DNA from: Bacteroides zoogleoformans
GTDB lineage: Bacteria; Bacteroidota; Bacteroidia; Bacteroidales; Bacteroidaceae
DNA: 64,000 bases
Assembly (NCBI RefSeq): GCF_002998435.1
Contig: NZ_CP027231.1
Coordinates: forward strand, 785,001 to 849,000
Direction of reading: 5' to 3'
Below the pieces are notes generated by a model, which did no database searches, was not told the DNA's origin, and worked only from the letters and a program-made list of their open reading frames with translations. Within the stretch, counting starts at the first letter, position 1. The number at the start of each line of letters is the position of its first letter. Below, in pieces: positions 54,120-63,887 of this stretch. The translations under genes and the position numbers were made by a program.

Positions 54120-54722
54120 TCATTCTTCTTCTGTTTTAGCCGGAGCAACCTGTAGCGCACGTTCCGCAACCTTCGGAGCCATTGTTTTTTTGGGTGCGGT
54201 GACCTTTTTGGGAGAAAGCTGAATGATCATACGTTTTCCCTCCAAAACAGGCATCTGATCCACCTTTGCATACTCTTCCAAGTCATTGGCAAAACGCAGG
54301 AGCAATACTTCTCCCTGCTCCTTGAATAAGATGGAACGGCCTTTAAAAAACACATAAGCTTTCACCTTATCCCCATCTTCCAAAAAGCCCTTGGCATGCT
54401 TCAACTTAAAATTATAATCATGGTCATCCGTCTGAGGCCCAAATCGGATTTCCTTTACATTTACTTTGACTTGTTTGGCTTTTTGTTCCTTTTGGCGTTT
54501 CTTTAATTGATACAGAAATTTAGAATAATCAATAATACGACAAACAGGAGGGGTTGCAGTCGGAGATATCTCCACAAGATCAGCTTCATGCTCTTCAGCA
54601 AGTTTTAAAGCCTGTGCTATCGGATAGACCTTCGGTTCTATTTCATCGCCCACAATACGGACTTCTTTGGCACGGATCTGCTCGTTAATCCGATGTTGCC
54701 CTTTTAAGCTGTCATTTTTCAT
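54120..54722 (-). CDS. infC: translation initiation factor IF-3
   Basis: A 200-aa IF-3. The N-terminal domain ([20 protein letters not shown]) and the C-terminal domain ([30 protein letters not shown]) are clear, and an extra Lys/Ala/Pro-rich tail of about 30 residues follows. It prevents premature subunit joining and proofreads initiator tRNA. I chose ATG at 54722. A TTG 45 nt upstream is in frame, and IF-3 genes elsewhere use rare start codons for autoregulation, so the longer form cannot be excluded. Third-position spacing from thrS is about 120 nt. Confidence 0.96.
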   Translation of the reverse strand: MKNDSLKGQHRINEQIRAKEVRIVGDEIEPKVYPIAQALKLAEEHEADLVEISPTATPPVCRIIDYSKFLYQLKKRQKEQKAKQVKVNVKEIRFGPQTDDHDYNFKLKHAKGFLEDGDKVKAYVFFKGRSILFKEQGEVLLLRFANDLEEYAKVDQMPVLEGKRMIIQLSPKKVTAPKKTMAPKVAERALQVAPAKTEEE

Positions 54723-54844
54723 TAAATAACGTTTACTTCCAGTTTGTTTCTTGTTTATTATTCCCAAATTTATGTTTTGTTATTAAGTAAAAGCCACCTT
54801 TAAAACATCTATTACATACTACGCTTTTACAATTGGCGGCAAAG

Positions 54845-56785
54845 TTACCACTTATTTATCATATTCTGAATCTCTTCGTTCACTTTTTTTGCAAAATCCT
54901 CTATTTTCAGGGTTCCTTGATCACCTTCTCCCTGCTTACGCACAGCAACTTCTCTATTCTCCGCCTCTTTTTCACCTACAACCAGCATATAAGGAATACG
55001 CTTCATCTCATTATCACGAATCTTACGGCCGATTTTCTCATTACGTTCGTCTACAACAGCACGAATGTCATATTTTTTCAGATATTGTTCTACCTCATGA
55101 GCGTAGTCGTTAAACTTTTCACTGATGGGCAAGACAACCACCTGATCGGGAGTCAGCCATAACGGGAATTTGCCTGCCGTATGTTCGATAAGAACAGCAA
55201 CAAAACGTTCCATCGAACCGAACGGAGCACGATGCACCATAACCGGGCGGTGTTTTTGATTGTCGGCACCGGTATATTCCAGCTGGAAGCGTTCCGGCAA
55301 ATTATAATCCACCTGAATAGTACCCAACTGCCAACGACGTCCGATAGCATCTTTCACCATGAAGTCCAACTTTGGTCCATAGAAAGCCGCTTCGCCATAT
55401 TCCACTCTCGCTTTCAACCCTTTCTCTTCGCACGCTTCGATGATGGCCCGCTCTGCCTTTTCCCAATTCTCGTCGCTACCGATATACTTTTCACGATTCA
55501 CCTTGTCACGCAAGGAAATCTGCGCTTCAAAATTCTCGAAGTTCATTGATTGGAATACAATGGAAATGATGTCCATCACACGAAGGAACTCATCTTTCAC
55601 TTGGTCGGGACGACAGAAGATATGTGCATCATCCTGCGTAAAACTGCGGACGCGTGTCAATCCGTGCAACTCACCACTTTGCTCATAACGGCAAACCGTA
55701 CCGAACTCTGCCAGACGCAGAGGCAGCTCCTTATAGGAGCGGGGTGAATTTTTATAAATCATACAGTGGTGAGGACAGTTCATCGGCTTTAGGAAGTACT
55801 CTTCCCCTTCCTCCGGTGTATGGATGGGCTGAAATGAATCTTTGCCGTATTTTGCATAATGTCCGGAAGTGATATAAAGCAACTTGTTTCCGATAGGCGG
55901 GCACATCACCTCTTGGTAATCATAGCGAGCCTGAATGCGGCGCAGAAAGTCTTGCAAACGGATACGCAATGCAGTTCCTTTGGGCAACCACATTGGCAAG
56001 CCCTTACCCACCGTGTCAGAAAACATGAATAGATCCATTTCCTTACCTATTTTACGGTGGTCACGTTTTTTAGCTTCCTCCAGCATCACCAGATATTCAT
56101 CCAGCATTTTTTTCTTGGGGAAAGTGATACCGTAGATACGGGTCATCATCTTACGGTCTTCTTGACCACGCCAATAAGCACCGGCTACAGAAGTCAACTT
56201 AACGGCTTTAATAGGTGCAGTAGTCATCAAGTGAGGGCCGCGGCACAAGTCGGTGAATGCCCCTTGTGTATAAGTCGTGATATGTCCGTCTTCCAATTCG
56301 GAAATCAGCTCACATTTATAGGTCTCGCCACGGTCGCCAAACATCTTCAAGGCATCGTTCTTCGCAATGCTCTTCCTGACAACCGCCTCTTTTTTAGAAG
56401 CTAACTCTGCCATTTTTTTCTCAATGACCGGAAGATCAGCTTCTTTAATACCTTCTTCACCCGGATCTACGTCATAATAGAAACCATTCTCAATGGCAGG
56501 GCCTATACCGAACTGAATGCCGGGATACAATTCCTGTAAAGCTTCGGCCAACAAGTGAGCACTGGTATGCCAAAAAGCATGTTTGCCTTGATCATCCTCC
56601 CATTTGTAAAGTACAACTTCAGCGTCTTGCATGATAGGACGCCCTAAATCATAAGTTTCACCGTTCACGCCACAGGCCAGTACATCTTGAGCCAATCGTG
56701 AACTGATGCTTTCTGCAATTTGCAACCCCGTTACCCCTTCGTTGTATTCACGAACGGAACCGTCTGGAAATGTTATCTTTATCAT
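54845..56785 (-). CDS. thrS: threonyl-tRNA synthetase
   Basis: A 646-aa class II synthetase: N-terminal TGS domain (about 1-60, [17 protein letters not shown]), editing domain (about 65-225, [11 protein letters not shown] and [14 protein letters not shown]), catalytic domain (about 245-535, [23 protein letters not shown] cut short here, [12 protein letters not shown]) and anticodon-binding domain at the C-terminus. It is the first gene of the operon, and a -7 box lies at 56815. Confidence 0.98.
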   Translation of the reverse strand: MIKITFPDGSVREYNEGVTGLQIAESISSRLAQDVLACGVNGETYDLGRPIMQDAEVVLYKWEDDQGKHAFWHTSAHLLAEALQELYPGIQFGIGPAIENGFYYDVDPGEEGIKEADLPVIEKKMAELASKKEAVVRKSIAKNDALKMFGDRGETYKCELISELEDGHITTYTQGAFTDLCRGPHLMTTAPIKAVKLTSVAGAYWRGQEDRKMMTRIYGITFPKKKMLDEYLVMLEEAKKRDHRKIGKEMDLFMFSDTVGKGLPMWLPKGTALRIRLQDFLRRIQARYDYQEVMCPPIGNKLLYITSGHYAKYGKDSFQPIHTPEEGEEYFLKPMNCPHHCMIYKNSPRSYKELPLRLAEFGTVCRYEQSGELHGLTRVRSFTQDDAHIFCRPDQVKDEFLRVMDIISIVFQSMNFENFEAQISLRDKVNREKYIGSDENWEKAERAIIEACEEKGLKARVEYGEAAFYGPKLDFMVKDAIGRRWQLGTIQVDYNLPERFQLEYTGADNQKHRPVMVHRAPFGSMERFVAVLIEHTAGKFPLWLTPDQVVVLPISEKFNDYAHEVEQYLKKYDIRAVVDERNEKIGRKIRDNEMKRIPYMLVVGEKEAENREVAVRKQGEGDQGTLKIEDFAKKVNEEIQNMINKW

Positions 56786-56814
56786 AATCTTATGTATATT
56801 TCTTTTTTAGAGCG

Positions 56815-56822
56815 CAAAAATA
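56815..56822 (-). promoter_or_regulatory. -7 box of the thrS operon
   Basis: On the minus strand TATTTTTG is 30 nt upstream of the ATG at 56785; no -33 box is evident. Confidence 0.5.
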
Positions 56823-57050
56823 ACTAAATCTTTTTGATATTCGTAACTACTCAGCAATAATATGCTGATTTCTTTTTAGGGCATGTTTGGGGAATAAAAA
56901 ATAGGCACCTGTATATGGGTACCAATTTTTTGATCCATGAGAGAAACAACTCACCCACATATTTATGATTATTTGAATGTCAGTAAAATAAACCCAAGAT
57001 AACATCATTATCATTTGGAAATCTCGATGTTTTTTCGTGCCTTTTCATCT

Positions 57051-57265
57051 ATGAGTGAGCAGGTTACGGACATATCAGAGGCACTTGACAACATGGCCAG
57101 AGAACTGCGGTCAATGCGGGAGACCATTGATGCGCAGCATACTGAGATACACGCCTTGAACCGTAATTTGGATTGTCTGAGAAAAGAGAACAGAGACCTT
57201 AAAAGACGTCTTTCCAAGTACGAGAGGCCTGGCAAGAACTCTGGCAACAGCAGTACTCTCCCATC
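57051..57265 (+). pseudogene. IS66-type transposase, N-terminal remnant
   Basis: The frame from ATG 57051 encodes a coiled-coil start (MRETIDAQHTEIHALNRNL; LRKENRDLKRRLSKYE) and KNSGNSST-PS, the hallmark N-terminal part of IS66-family TnpC proteins. The match stops at PSG, exactly where an IS-like terminus starts (57266). The DDE catalytic domain is absent. The stretch 56823-57050 between thrS and this remnant contains an imperfect palindrome around 56910-56930 but no gene. Confidence 0.75.
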
Positions 57266-57346
57266 TGGAAAAGCCACTCTACTTTGACCCTTTTGGCCAA
57301 ACAGGATTGCCCACCTTGGGCATAATATGATTGCCCCTTTAACCAA
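57266..57346 (+). repeat. IS-like terminus, left copy
   Basis: TGGAAAAGCCACTC followed by the CCCTTTTGGCCAAA block aligns with the reverse complement of 62328-62411. The first 36 nt are identical at 33 positions, and a further block AATATGATTG-CCCCTTT is shared. It starts at the break in the IS66 remnant and points rightward. The motif layout with inner repeats resembles IS21-type ends, but the family is not assigned. Confidence 0.7.
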
Positions 57347-57430
57347 CATTATTCATAACGTGAGTTCGACGAAATTATCGGTTGTTTCGTCTTGTGCGAA
57401 ACCGTTTTCATACTCCATAAGCAGGATGCG

Positions 57431-57502
57431 TTTATACCTCACTCGTAGCATACGTTTTCACCCCACTCGTGGGGTATGTTTATATCACTCGTGGATAGAG
57501 CG
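57431..57502. repeat. three degenerate 24-bp repeats
   Basis: Three adjacent 24-nt units share TTT-A-(C)-CACTCGTRG near the middle; the second contains the hairpin CCCCACTCGTGGGG. They lie between the IS-like terminus and the end of the uridine phosphorylase gene. Possible terminator or small repetitive element. Confidence 0.45.
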
Positions 57503-57541
57503 TTACCCCATTTACAAACAAATACAATTGTCGAACTAACG

Positions 57542-58420
57542 TTAAATACGATTGAGTACGGTTTTGATGAGCGTGTCGATAGTGTTCTTGTATCCGGTAT
57601 TGGCTTCCTTTATCAACCGATTGGCAATGACCATGCATACTGTCACGGCCTTGTGTCCCATCAGGCGACTTAATCCAGCCAATGCGGAACTTTCCATCTC
57701 AAAATTGGTAATGCGATATCCATCGTATTCAAATTTTTCAATCTTCTCGTTTTGGTGCGGATCAGCCAATGGAATACGAAGTTCGCGTCCTTGCGGTCCG
57801 AAGAATCCTCCGGCGGCAATGGTTACACCGCGCACCATGTCGTCTTGTGCAATGCGGTCTGTCAGTTCGGTGTCTGCGTCAATGACATAAGGAGCAGGTG
57901 CACACATATTGCCCGACCATCCCATGTGATTCAGAAAGGCACGTTCGAACGGCAGGTCGCAGATAGAGTTGCGTCCGGCATAGAAGTTCAGCAAACCATC
58001 AAACCCGATTGACTTTTCGGAACAAACGAATGTGCCTACCGGTGTGTAAGGTTGCAGACCGCCACAAGTGCCGATGCGCACTATTTCCAGCCGGCGCAGT
58101 TGAGGCTTCTCTGTGCGCGTATGGAAATCGATGTTGGCAAGGGCGTCCAATTCGTTTATGACAATGTCGATGTTGTCACAACCGATGCCGGTGGAAAGTA
58201 CAGTGATTCGTTTCCCTTCATAAGTACCGGTCACGGTTCTAAACTCGCGGTTTTCTACTTCGCATTCCTTGTTGTCGAAATGCGAAGCCACTACTGCCAC
58301 TCGCCCGGGGTCTCCTACTAATATAACTTTGTCTGCAAGCCATTCCGGTCTGACATGCAAATGGAAGATTGAACCTTCTTCATTGATTATTAATTCGGAA
58401 GAAACAAAATGTTTTTTCAT
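57542..58420 (-). CDS. udp: uridine phosphorylase-family nucleoside phosphorylase
   Basis: A 292-aa enzyme of the NP-I family that cleaves uridine (or a related nucleoside) with phosphate to base and ribose-1-phosphate. Motifs are VILVGDPGRV, VLSTGIGCDNIDI, VRIGTCGGLQP (phosphate site) and ITNFEMESSALAGLS (ribose site). Last gene of a four-gene operon, 34 nt after floA. Exact nucleoside preference is not proven by the sequence. Confidence 0.92.
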   Translation of the reverse strand: MKKHFVSSELIINEEGSIFHLHVRPEWLADKVILVGDPGRVAVVASHFDNKECEVENREFRTVTGTYEGKRITVLSTGIGCDNIDIVINELDALANIDFHTRTEKPQLRRLEIVRIGTCGGLQPYTPVGTFVCSEKSIGFDGLLNFYAGRNSICDLPFERAFLNHMGWSGNMCAPAPYVIDADTELTDRIAQDDMVRGVTIAAGGFFGPQGRELRIPLADPHQNEKIEKFEYDGYRITNFEMESSALAGLSRLMGHKAVTVCMVIANRLIKEANTGYKNTIDTLIKTVLNRI

Positions 58421-58454
58421 TTTCGTAGATGCTTGAGTTTTTCTCTTTGAGAGG

Positions 58455-59456
58455 TTATTTACTTAACGGTTGATTATTGTTGCCACTTGCGGGCTTGGCT
58501 ATGTTCTCACGCATGGAAGTGTCGGCTTCAATGTTCTTCATGCGATAATAATCCATGATGCCGAGATTGCCGCTGCGGAATGCTTCTGCCATGGCCTTAG
58601 GCACTTCGGCTTCGGCTTCGATTACTTTGGCACGGGCTTCCTGTGCTTTGGCTTTCATTTCTTGCTCGCTGGCCACGGCCATGGCACGGCGTTCTTCTGC
58701 CTTGGCTTGGGCTATATTTTTATCTGCATTTGCTTGATCTATTTGCAGGGTGGCACCAATGTTTTTGCCTATATCAATGTCGGCTATATCAATAGAAAGA
58801 ATCTCGAAAGCAGTTCCGGCGTCAAGCCCTTTGCGTAATACCAGTTTGGAGATAGAATCGGGATTCTCTAATACACTTTTATGATTTTCGGACGAGCCGA
58901 TGGATGATACGATACCTTCGCCTACACGGGCCAAGATGGTGTCCTCTCCGGCTCCGCCTACCAATTGGCGGATATTGGCGCGTACAGTGACACGTGCTTT
59001 GGCTATCAGCTGGATGCCGTCTTTGGCCACTGCGGTTACAGGAGGCGTGTCTATCACTTTCGGGTTCACCGACATCTGTACGGCTTCAAATACGTCGCGC
59101 CCCGCAAGGTCAATGGCTGTAGCCATTTGAAACGGCAATTCGATGTTGGCTTTCGAGGCGGAAACCAATGCGTGTACCACTCTTTCTACATGTCCTCCGG
59201 CAAGGTAATGCGCTTCCAGTTCGTCTCGAGTGATGTTTTTCAGACCGGCTTTATGCGCTTCGATCATTCCCGGGACAATGATATAAGGAGGAACATTACG
59301 AATACGCATCAGAAAAAGCTGCACTAACGAAATGTTGACTCCCGACACCTTGGCGGAAAGCCATAAAAAGAAAGGTACGTAATGGAAGAATAGTACCAGA
59401 AAGATGATGCCTCCTATGATAAGAAAGGCAGTCAGATACATCGTGTTTGGATCCAT
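58455..59456 (-). CDS. floA: flotillin-like protein FloA
   Basis: A 333-aa membrane protein of the FloA (UPF0365) family. It has an N-terminal hydrophobic hairpin or helix pair (about 5-28), a band-7-like SPFH region, and a long coiled coil rich in Ala/Glu (about 235-300, [21 protein letters not shown]). It scaffolds membrane microdomains. It lies 24 nt after an NfeD-type gene, the usual functional pair. Confidence 0.95.
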   Translation of the reverse strand: MDPNTMYLTAFLIIGGIIFLVLFFHYVPFFLWLSAKVSGVNISLVQLFLMRIRNVPPYIIVPGMIEAHKAGLKNITRDELEAHYLAGGHVERVVHALVSASKANIELPFQMATAIDLAGRDVFEAVQMSVNPKVIDTPPVTAVAKDGIQLIAKARVTVRANIRQLVGGAGEDTILARVGEGIVSSIGSSENHKSVLENPDSISKLVLRKGLDAGTAFEILSIDIADIDIGKNIGATLQIDQANADKNIAQAKAEERRAMAVASEQEMKAKAQEARAKVIEAEAEVPKAMAEAFRSGNLGIMDYYRMKNIEADTSMRENIAKPASGNNNQPLSK

Positions 59457-59480
59457 AAATTATAAAGTATTAAGTGAATA

Positions 59481-59951
59481 TTAGTTTGGCAACTTTTCAA
59501 CCATAAGCATTCCGTTTGTAATACGGTTTACAACGATGGGAGTCTTTTCGTTCAGAAAACCGTCGACGGACTTAACTTCTACAATGTCACCGTTAATTTC
59601 GGCATAACCGATAAGGGCCAGACGAGTGGTAGTAACGCCTACATCGCCCACCTTTACCCGCTCTTCGGCACTGCGGTCTACTTTGGATGTGATGTCTTTT
59701 TTTAGCGAAAGTCTCTCCAATGTTTTTGAACGCATAAATCCCATTAATGAGCCGATGCAAGCCATGCCGGATATGCCCAATGTTATGAAACCTGCTGTTG
59801 TTCCCAATTGTGCAAAGGCATAGTAATTGGCAACGACAATGCATCCTCCCGCCAGAAAACCGGCAATACTGATGCCCGGAACAATGAATAGCTCTGCTAA
59901 AAAAAAGATGATGGCTGCAATGAGCAATATTGCGATGATTAATATATCCAT
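59481..59951 (-). CDS. NfeD-like membrane protein
   Basis: A 156-aa protein with N-terminal membrane helices (about 3-30, 35-60, 62-80) and a C-terminal OB-fold domain (about 95-156, VGVTTTRLALIGYAEINGD). This is the short NfeD form without a protease domain. NfeD and flotillin proteins act together; the genes are adjacent here. It overlaps nothing and is 8 nt after the TPR protein gene. Confidence 0.9.
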   Translation of the reverse strand: MDILIIAILLIAAIIFFLAELFIVPGISIAGFLAGGCIVVANYYAFAQLGTTAGFITLGISGMACIGSLMGFMRSKTLERLSLKKDITSKVDRSAEERVKVGDVGVTTTRLALIGYAEINGDIVEVKSVDGFLNEKTPIVVNRITNGMLMVEKLPN

Positions 59952-59959
59952 GGCTTTTT

Positions 59960-61390
59960 TTATTTAATGAATTGTTTTTCTGTATTTCTTACTTTAATGA
60001 TAGATTGCTCCAATTCTGTTGACAATTGCTGTACCCGTTGCTCCAAATCAAGGATGGCGGCAGACATATCGGCTTTCTCTTTTTTTCCGGCATTAGCATA
60101 TTCCGAACGCATCTTTTCCAACTTTTCCTGTTGCTGCTTGTAGCTTTTCTCTAATAAGATGAATTGGTTGTATAAGGCTTTAGCCTGCGGAGAGCGAAAA
60201 TCGTCCGATCGATAATACGTGTCGTTATCGTCAATGATAAAACGAGACTCGTGCTGTTGGAGTGTTCGGGCATTATCATCGACAGACTTCCGCAGTCTTT
60301 CCCGGGCAGCTGTTACGGCATCGGCGTTGTTCCATGTGTCTTTTATGGAGTGTATTTGCGCCAATGCAATCATTTTATTCTGTTCAATGGCCTCATAATT
60401 GTATACTTGTTTAGAAATGTTAGGGATAAACACATAAATGCAAACTTTATTTGTCGGTTGATATCTGTCGGAGGCAAACCAGCCAAGGTTGTTGAACTCA
60501 TCTATTACGTACATGTAATCATTGTAGGGAGAGTTGAAAGGCATACCCACATTTTCAGGTGTCAGGTAAGAATCCGTATTTGTATTGTATCGTGTCACAA
60601 AGATGTCATAGCCTCCCATCGAATTGAAGCCGTCCGATGCATAATAGATGGTTATTCCGTCCGTGAGTACGTATGGATAACTCGCATTTACACCTTCATT
60701 GATGCTTTCAGGCAGGGGATTGCCATTACTCCACGCATCCAGCAATTTGTTGCGCGAAAGTATGCTGAATGTGCTGTCCGGCTGCAACTCGCTGTAATAA
60801 AGTTTGTTACCCAACTCCGTCTCATATACGGTTCCTCCTTGTTTGTCGGAGTCTTCGAAATAACTGTTGTACATGAAAAGTTTGCCTGATTCAGGGCTTA
60901 GCTTGTATGCCTCCAGAAATTTTTCTTTGTCTATCACAAAACTGTCTACAAAGCAGACTTCCTCCACTCCTTTCAGCATGCGTAAGTTGCTTCTGCTCTT
61001 TTCCAGTAACTTTTCGGCTTCTTGTGTGGGACGTTTCCTTTTAATCAAGTCTGAAATATAGGTCTCGTAGGTTTCAACGGCATCTTCAAAACGATATAAA
61101 TCATTGTATGCCCGTGCTAAATACAGCTGTCCGCTTGGAGTGCGTTTCTTCACAGCTGTTTCCAGATAGTTCAGAGCTTCGGCAGCTTCACCGGTTTCCA
61201 GGCAGCACACACCATACCACAAATTGTAGTTACCGTTTGCCGGTTGTGTCCTGACAAGTTTCTTAAATGCCGGTTTGGCTTTTTCGTATTCATTCTCCTC
61301 ATATAGAGCTTTTGCTTCGGCCAAAGTTTGTGCCGAAACTGTCATGCCCCAAAATCCGAATAGAAAGAATAATGTATATATCTTTTTCAT
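59960..61390 (-). CDS. exported TPR and PD40-repeat protein with C-terminal coiled coil
   Basis: A 476-aa exported protein. Signal peptide (about 1-20, ending VSAQ), then TPR motifs at about 22-140 (ALYEENEYEKAKPAFKKL; LYLARAYNDLYRFEDAVETY), a WD40-like PD40 stretch at about 225-320 (ITIYYASDGFNSMGGYDIFV), and a coiled coil at about 395-470. It resembles the N-terminal part of OmpA-associated TPR/PD40 proteins but lacks the OmpA peptidoglycan domain. First gene of the operon with nfeD, floA and udp. Confidence 0.85.
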   Translation of the reverse strand: MKKIYTLFFLFGFWGMTVSAQTLAEAKALYEENEYEKAKPAFKKLVRTQPANGNYNLWYGVCCLETGEAAEALNYLETAVKKRTPSGQLYLARAYNDLYRFEDAVETYETYISDLIKRKRPTQEAEKLLEKSRSNLRMLKGVEEVCFVDSFVIDKEKFLEAYKLSPESGKLFMYNSYFEDSDKQGGTVYETELGNKLYYSELQPDSTFSILSRNKLLDAWSNGNPLPESINEGVNASYPYVLTDGITIYYASDGFNSMGGYDIFVTRYNTNTDSYLTPENVGMPFNSPYNDYMYVIDEFNNLGWFASDRYQPTNKVCIYVFIPNISKQVYNYEAIEQNKMIALAQIHSIKDTWNNADAVTAARERLRKSVDDNARTLQQHESRFIIDDNDTYYRSDDFRSPQAKALYNQFILLEKSYKQQQEKLEKMRSEYANAGKKEKADMSAAILDLEQRVQQLSTELEQSIIKVRNTEKQFIK

Positions 61391-61420
61391 CTTGTAGTCT
61401 ATAGGTTCGTTTCAGGATTT

Positions 61421-61428
61421 CAAAAATA
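61421..61428 (-). promoter_or_regulatory. -7 box of the TPR-nfeD-floA-udp operon
   Basis: Minus-strand TATTTTTG lies 31 nt before the ATG at 61390. Confidence 0.5.
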
Positions 61429-61501
61429 CAAATTTATCATTAATAAAGCCTGATTCCTTAATTCTATTATGTTAATTCTTCTTTAAATCGTTCTTTTCGC
61501 T

Positions 61502-61509
61502 TACTTTTG
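61502..61509 (+). promoter_or_regulatory. -7 box of the ttcA-like gene
   Basis: TACTTTTG lies 41 nt before the ATG at 61550 and matches TAnnTTTG. Confidence 0.5.
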
Positions 61510-61549
61510 CAGCCGTTTATTTAACGAACAAAAGGCTATCGTTGTATTT

Positions 61550-62299
61550 ATGGCGCAATTTACCGAAGAAGAAAAGCTGCTGCGTCGCATTGAGAAGCGG
61601 TTCAGCAAAGGCGTGGTGGAGTATGGCTTGATTGAGGAGGAAGATAAGATACTCATCGGACTTTCCGGCGGTAAAGACTCTTTGGCATTGGTCGAACTTT
61701 TGGCCAAGCGTGCTCGAGTGTTCAAGCCGAGATTCTCTCTCGTTGCAGCTCATGTGGTGATGAAGAATATACCATATCAGAGTGATGTGACTTATCTGAA
61801 AAAACATGTCGAGGCATGGGGCATTCCCTTTGTCCTTTATGAAACGGGATTTGATGCTTCTACCGATACCCGTAAGTCCCCCTGTTTCCTTTGTTCTTGG
61901 AATCGGCGCAAAGCACTGTTCACAGTGGCCAAAGAACAGGAATGCAATAAAATAGCGTTAGGACATCACATGGATGACATCCTGGAAACGTTGTTGATGA
62001 ATGTCACTTATCAAGGAGCGTTCGGCACAATGCCTCCCCGGCTTGTCATGAAGAAATTTGATATGACAATTATTCGTCCGATGTGTCTGGTTCATGAAGC
62101 AGATTTGATAGAACTGGCCCAGGCCAGAGGCTATCGCAAACAAGTGAAGAGTTGTCCTTACGAGTCGCAGTCCCGTCGTAGTACGATGAAAGGCATTCTG
62201 AAGCAATTGGAAGCGATGAACCCGGAGGCGCGCTATAGCCTGTGGGGCAGTATGACGAATGTGCAGGAGGAATTACTACCTCAACACAAAAAACTCTAA
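61550..62299 (+). CDS. TtcA-family tRNA 2-thiolation ATPase
   Basis: A 249-aa PP-loop ATPase of the TtcA family, which thiolates a cytidine in the tRNA anticodon loop. The PP-loop is SGGKDS (residues 39-44). The iron-sulfur-type cysteines are CFLC (Cys112, Cys115), and a third Cys lies in VKSCPYESQSRR. HHMDDILETLLMN is the conserved second motif. Transcribed away from the TPR operon with its own promoter box. It ends only 6 nt before the transposase remnant on the other strand. Confidence 0.92.
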   Translation: MAQFTEEEKLLRRIEKRFSKGVVEYGLIEEEDKILIGLSGGKDSLALVELLAKRARVFKPRFSLVAAHVVMKNIPYQSDVTYLKKHVEAWGIPFVLYETGFDASTDTRKSPCFLCSWNRRKALFTVAKEQECNKIALGHHMDDILETLLMNVTYQGAFGTMPPRLVMKKFDMTIIRPMCLVHEADLIELAQARGYRKQVKSCPYESQSRRSTMKGILKQLEAMNPEARYSLWGSMTNVQEELLPQHKKL

Positions 62300-62327
62300 C
62301 AACACTTACATCAAGTGATTTATATTA

Positions 62328-62411
62328 TTTTGGCCAAAGGGGTCAATCATATTTGAGCCAGTAGGAGCAAAATTATTTGGCCAAAAGGGACAAAGTTGAG
62401 TGACTTTTCCA
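62328..62411 (-). repeat. IS-like terminus, right copy
   Basis: Reading leftward on the minus strand, TGGAAAAGTCACTC begins at 62411, followed by CCCTTTTGGCCAAA and a second GACCCCTTTGGCCAAA block. It is the inverted partner of 57266-57346, and it begins exactly where the IS982-type transposase homology ends. Confidence 0.7.
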
Positions 62412-62752
62412 CCAAAAGCATAGAGCTTCATGAACAGCATTATCTTAAAGAATACTCTTGGCATGAGCTCAACGAAGCGGTTATAGGAAACCCCATCGGG
62501 AAAATCCTGCCGCATCGCCCCTTTGACCCAATTCAAATAATACTCCTTGAAATTGCGATATGTGCCGAAATGATAGCATACCAGAATGGTCACAATCTCA
62601 CTTTCGGAGAGCCTGCCCTTGCGGTTCCGGTAGCGTTTGCCGTCACTGTTATGGGACGGCAAACGCAGGTTTTTCGCAAGTTCAGCACTCAAATTCTTGT
62701 CAAACTCGTCGATTATACAGAAAATTTCAGTAACTTTGTCGTTGGTAATCAT
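62408..62752 (-). pseudogene. IS982-family transposase, N-terminal remnant
   Basis: From ATG 62752 about 115 residues read as an IS982-family transposase N-terminal part: MITNDKVTEIFCIIDEFDKN, SEIVTILVCYHFGTYRNF and VSYNRFVELMPR are typical. After AFGG the homology ends at an IS-like terminus and the frame runs on into unrelated sequence. The DDE domain is missing. Confidence 0.85.
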
Positions 62753-62921
62753 CGCTTAATTATTTTTTAACTTATTGATTTTCAACTATAAAGGTACAAA
62801 ATATTAGCGAGATTACCAACTTTTTAAAGACTTTTTCTTATCCCGAACTGGCGTATACAATGAATCTTTGGAGAGCGGATTAAAGGCAATTCGTTCGAAC
62901 AAGAAAAGAAACAGACATATC

Positions 62922-63713
62922 ATGATACCTCAACGATATATCCTCGAATGGAAATCCGTAGCCCCTTGGACAAACGAGGCACAAGTGAAGCAGGATTTGG
63001 TTATCAGTCGTACACTGGTGGAAATATTTTCCTCGCCCCTCACATCAGGGAAACTTTTGCGTTTCGTGGCGGCACAGCTTTGCACAAACTCTACATACAA
63101 CCACAGGTGCGCTATTCGGAAGACATTGACTTGGTACAGATAACCCCGGCTCCGATTAACCCGATATTGAAGGAAATACGTGAGCGGCTCGTATTCTTGG
63201 GAACGAAACGAACGGTCAAGCAGCATATCCACAACAATACGGTCATTTATCGCTTTGAATCGGAGTTTCCTCCGGTCATCGACCTACGGCTGAAAAAAGA
63301 AATCAACACTCGTAAGGATTTCAGTGTATTGGGACTGAAACAGATTCCTTTTCAAGTAACCAATTCATGGCTTACGGAAAAGTGTGATTTAACTTGCTAT
63401 GAGTTGGAAGAACTGCTCGGAACAAAACTTCAGGCATTATATCAACGCCGTAAGGGAAGCGACCTCTTCGCTCTATTGGGCGATGAAGAATAATGATACG
63501 AATGCGACGAAAATATTGGAGTGCTATCACCAGTATATGGCATTTGTGGTGGAGCAGCCTCCCACACGCAAACAGTTCCTTGCCAATATGGAAACCAAGT
63601 TGAAAGACAATGAGTTCATCACCGACATGTACGCCATCATCCGTCCGGGAATATCCTACCGTACAGAGGAGGCTTGGGAGTTTGTTCGGAAAATCTTGGT
63701 TGAAAATATTTAA
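62922..63713 (+). pseudogene. AbiEii/AbiGii-type nucleotidyltransferase toxin, broken by two frameshifts
   Basis: The frame from ATG 62922 (MIPQRYILEWKSVAPW) changes near 63042 and returns near 63470, consistent with a 2-nt insertion (an extra AC after CCCCTC) and a later 2-nt loss (expected DLFDLYWA became DLFALLGD). Between these the second frame carries the nucleotidyltransferase signature FAFRGGTALHKLY and RYSEDIDL. The toxin modifies tRNA ends in characterised AbiE systems. The AbiEi antitoxin gene expected directly upstream is missing, the region instead containing the IS982 remnant. Confidence 0.75.
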
Positions 63714-63775
63714 GGATATGTCCCGGAATCAAGGGAGACAGGGGGAAACCTCCTTACACTTGATAATAAAACAAC

Positions 63776-63808
63776 GGCGAGACGCCGGTTTTACCCCGGC
63801 ATCTCGCC
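63776..63808 (-). terminator. strong hairpin, likely terminator of the minus-strand gene at the right edge
   Basis: GGCGAGA-C-GCCGG pairs with CCGGC-A-TCTCGCC (12 pairs, one mismatch). On the minus strand it is followed by GTTGTTTTATT. It lies between the AbiEii relic and the right-edge gene. The rest of 63714-63887 shows no gene. Confidence 0.7.
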
Positions 63809-63887
63809 TGAAATATTCCTTGTTTTAAGGAACCACTACATCTTTTGCCCGATAAACGTGCAACGCTTATTCAGTGCGCACGTGCCG

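Noticed and set aside
57266..62411. Intact transposon carrying passenger genes
   Set aside because: No transposase belonging to the terminal repeats lies inside, and the enclosed genes are ordinary chromosomal genes, so only the inverted termini are reported.
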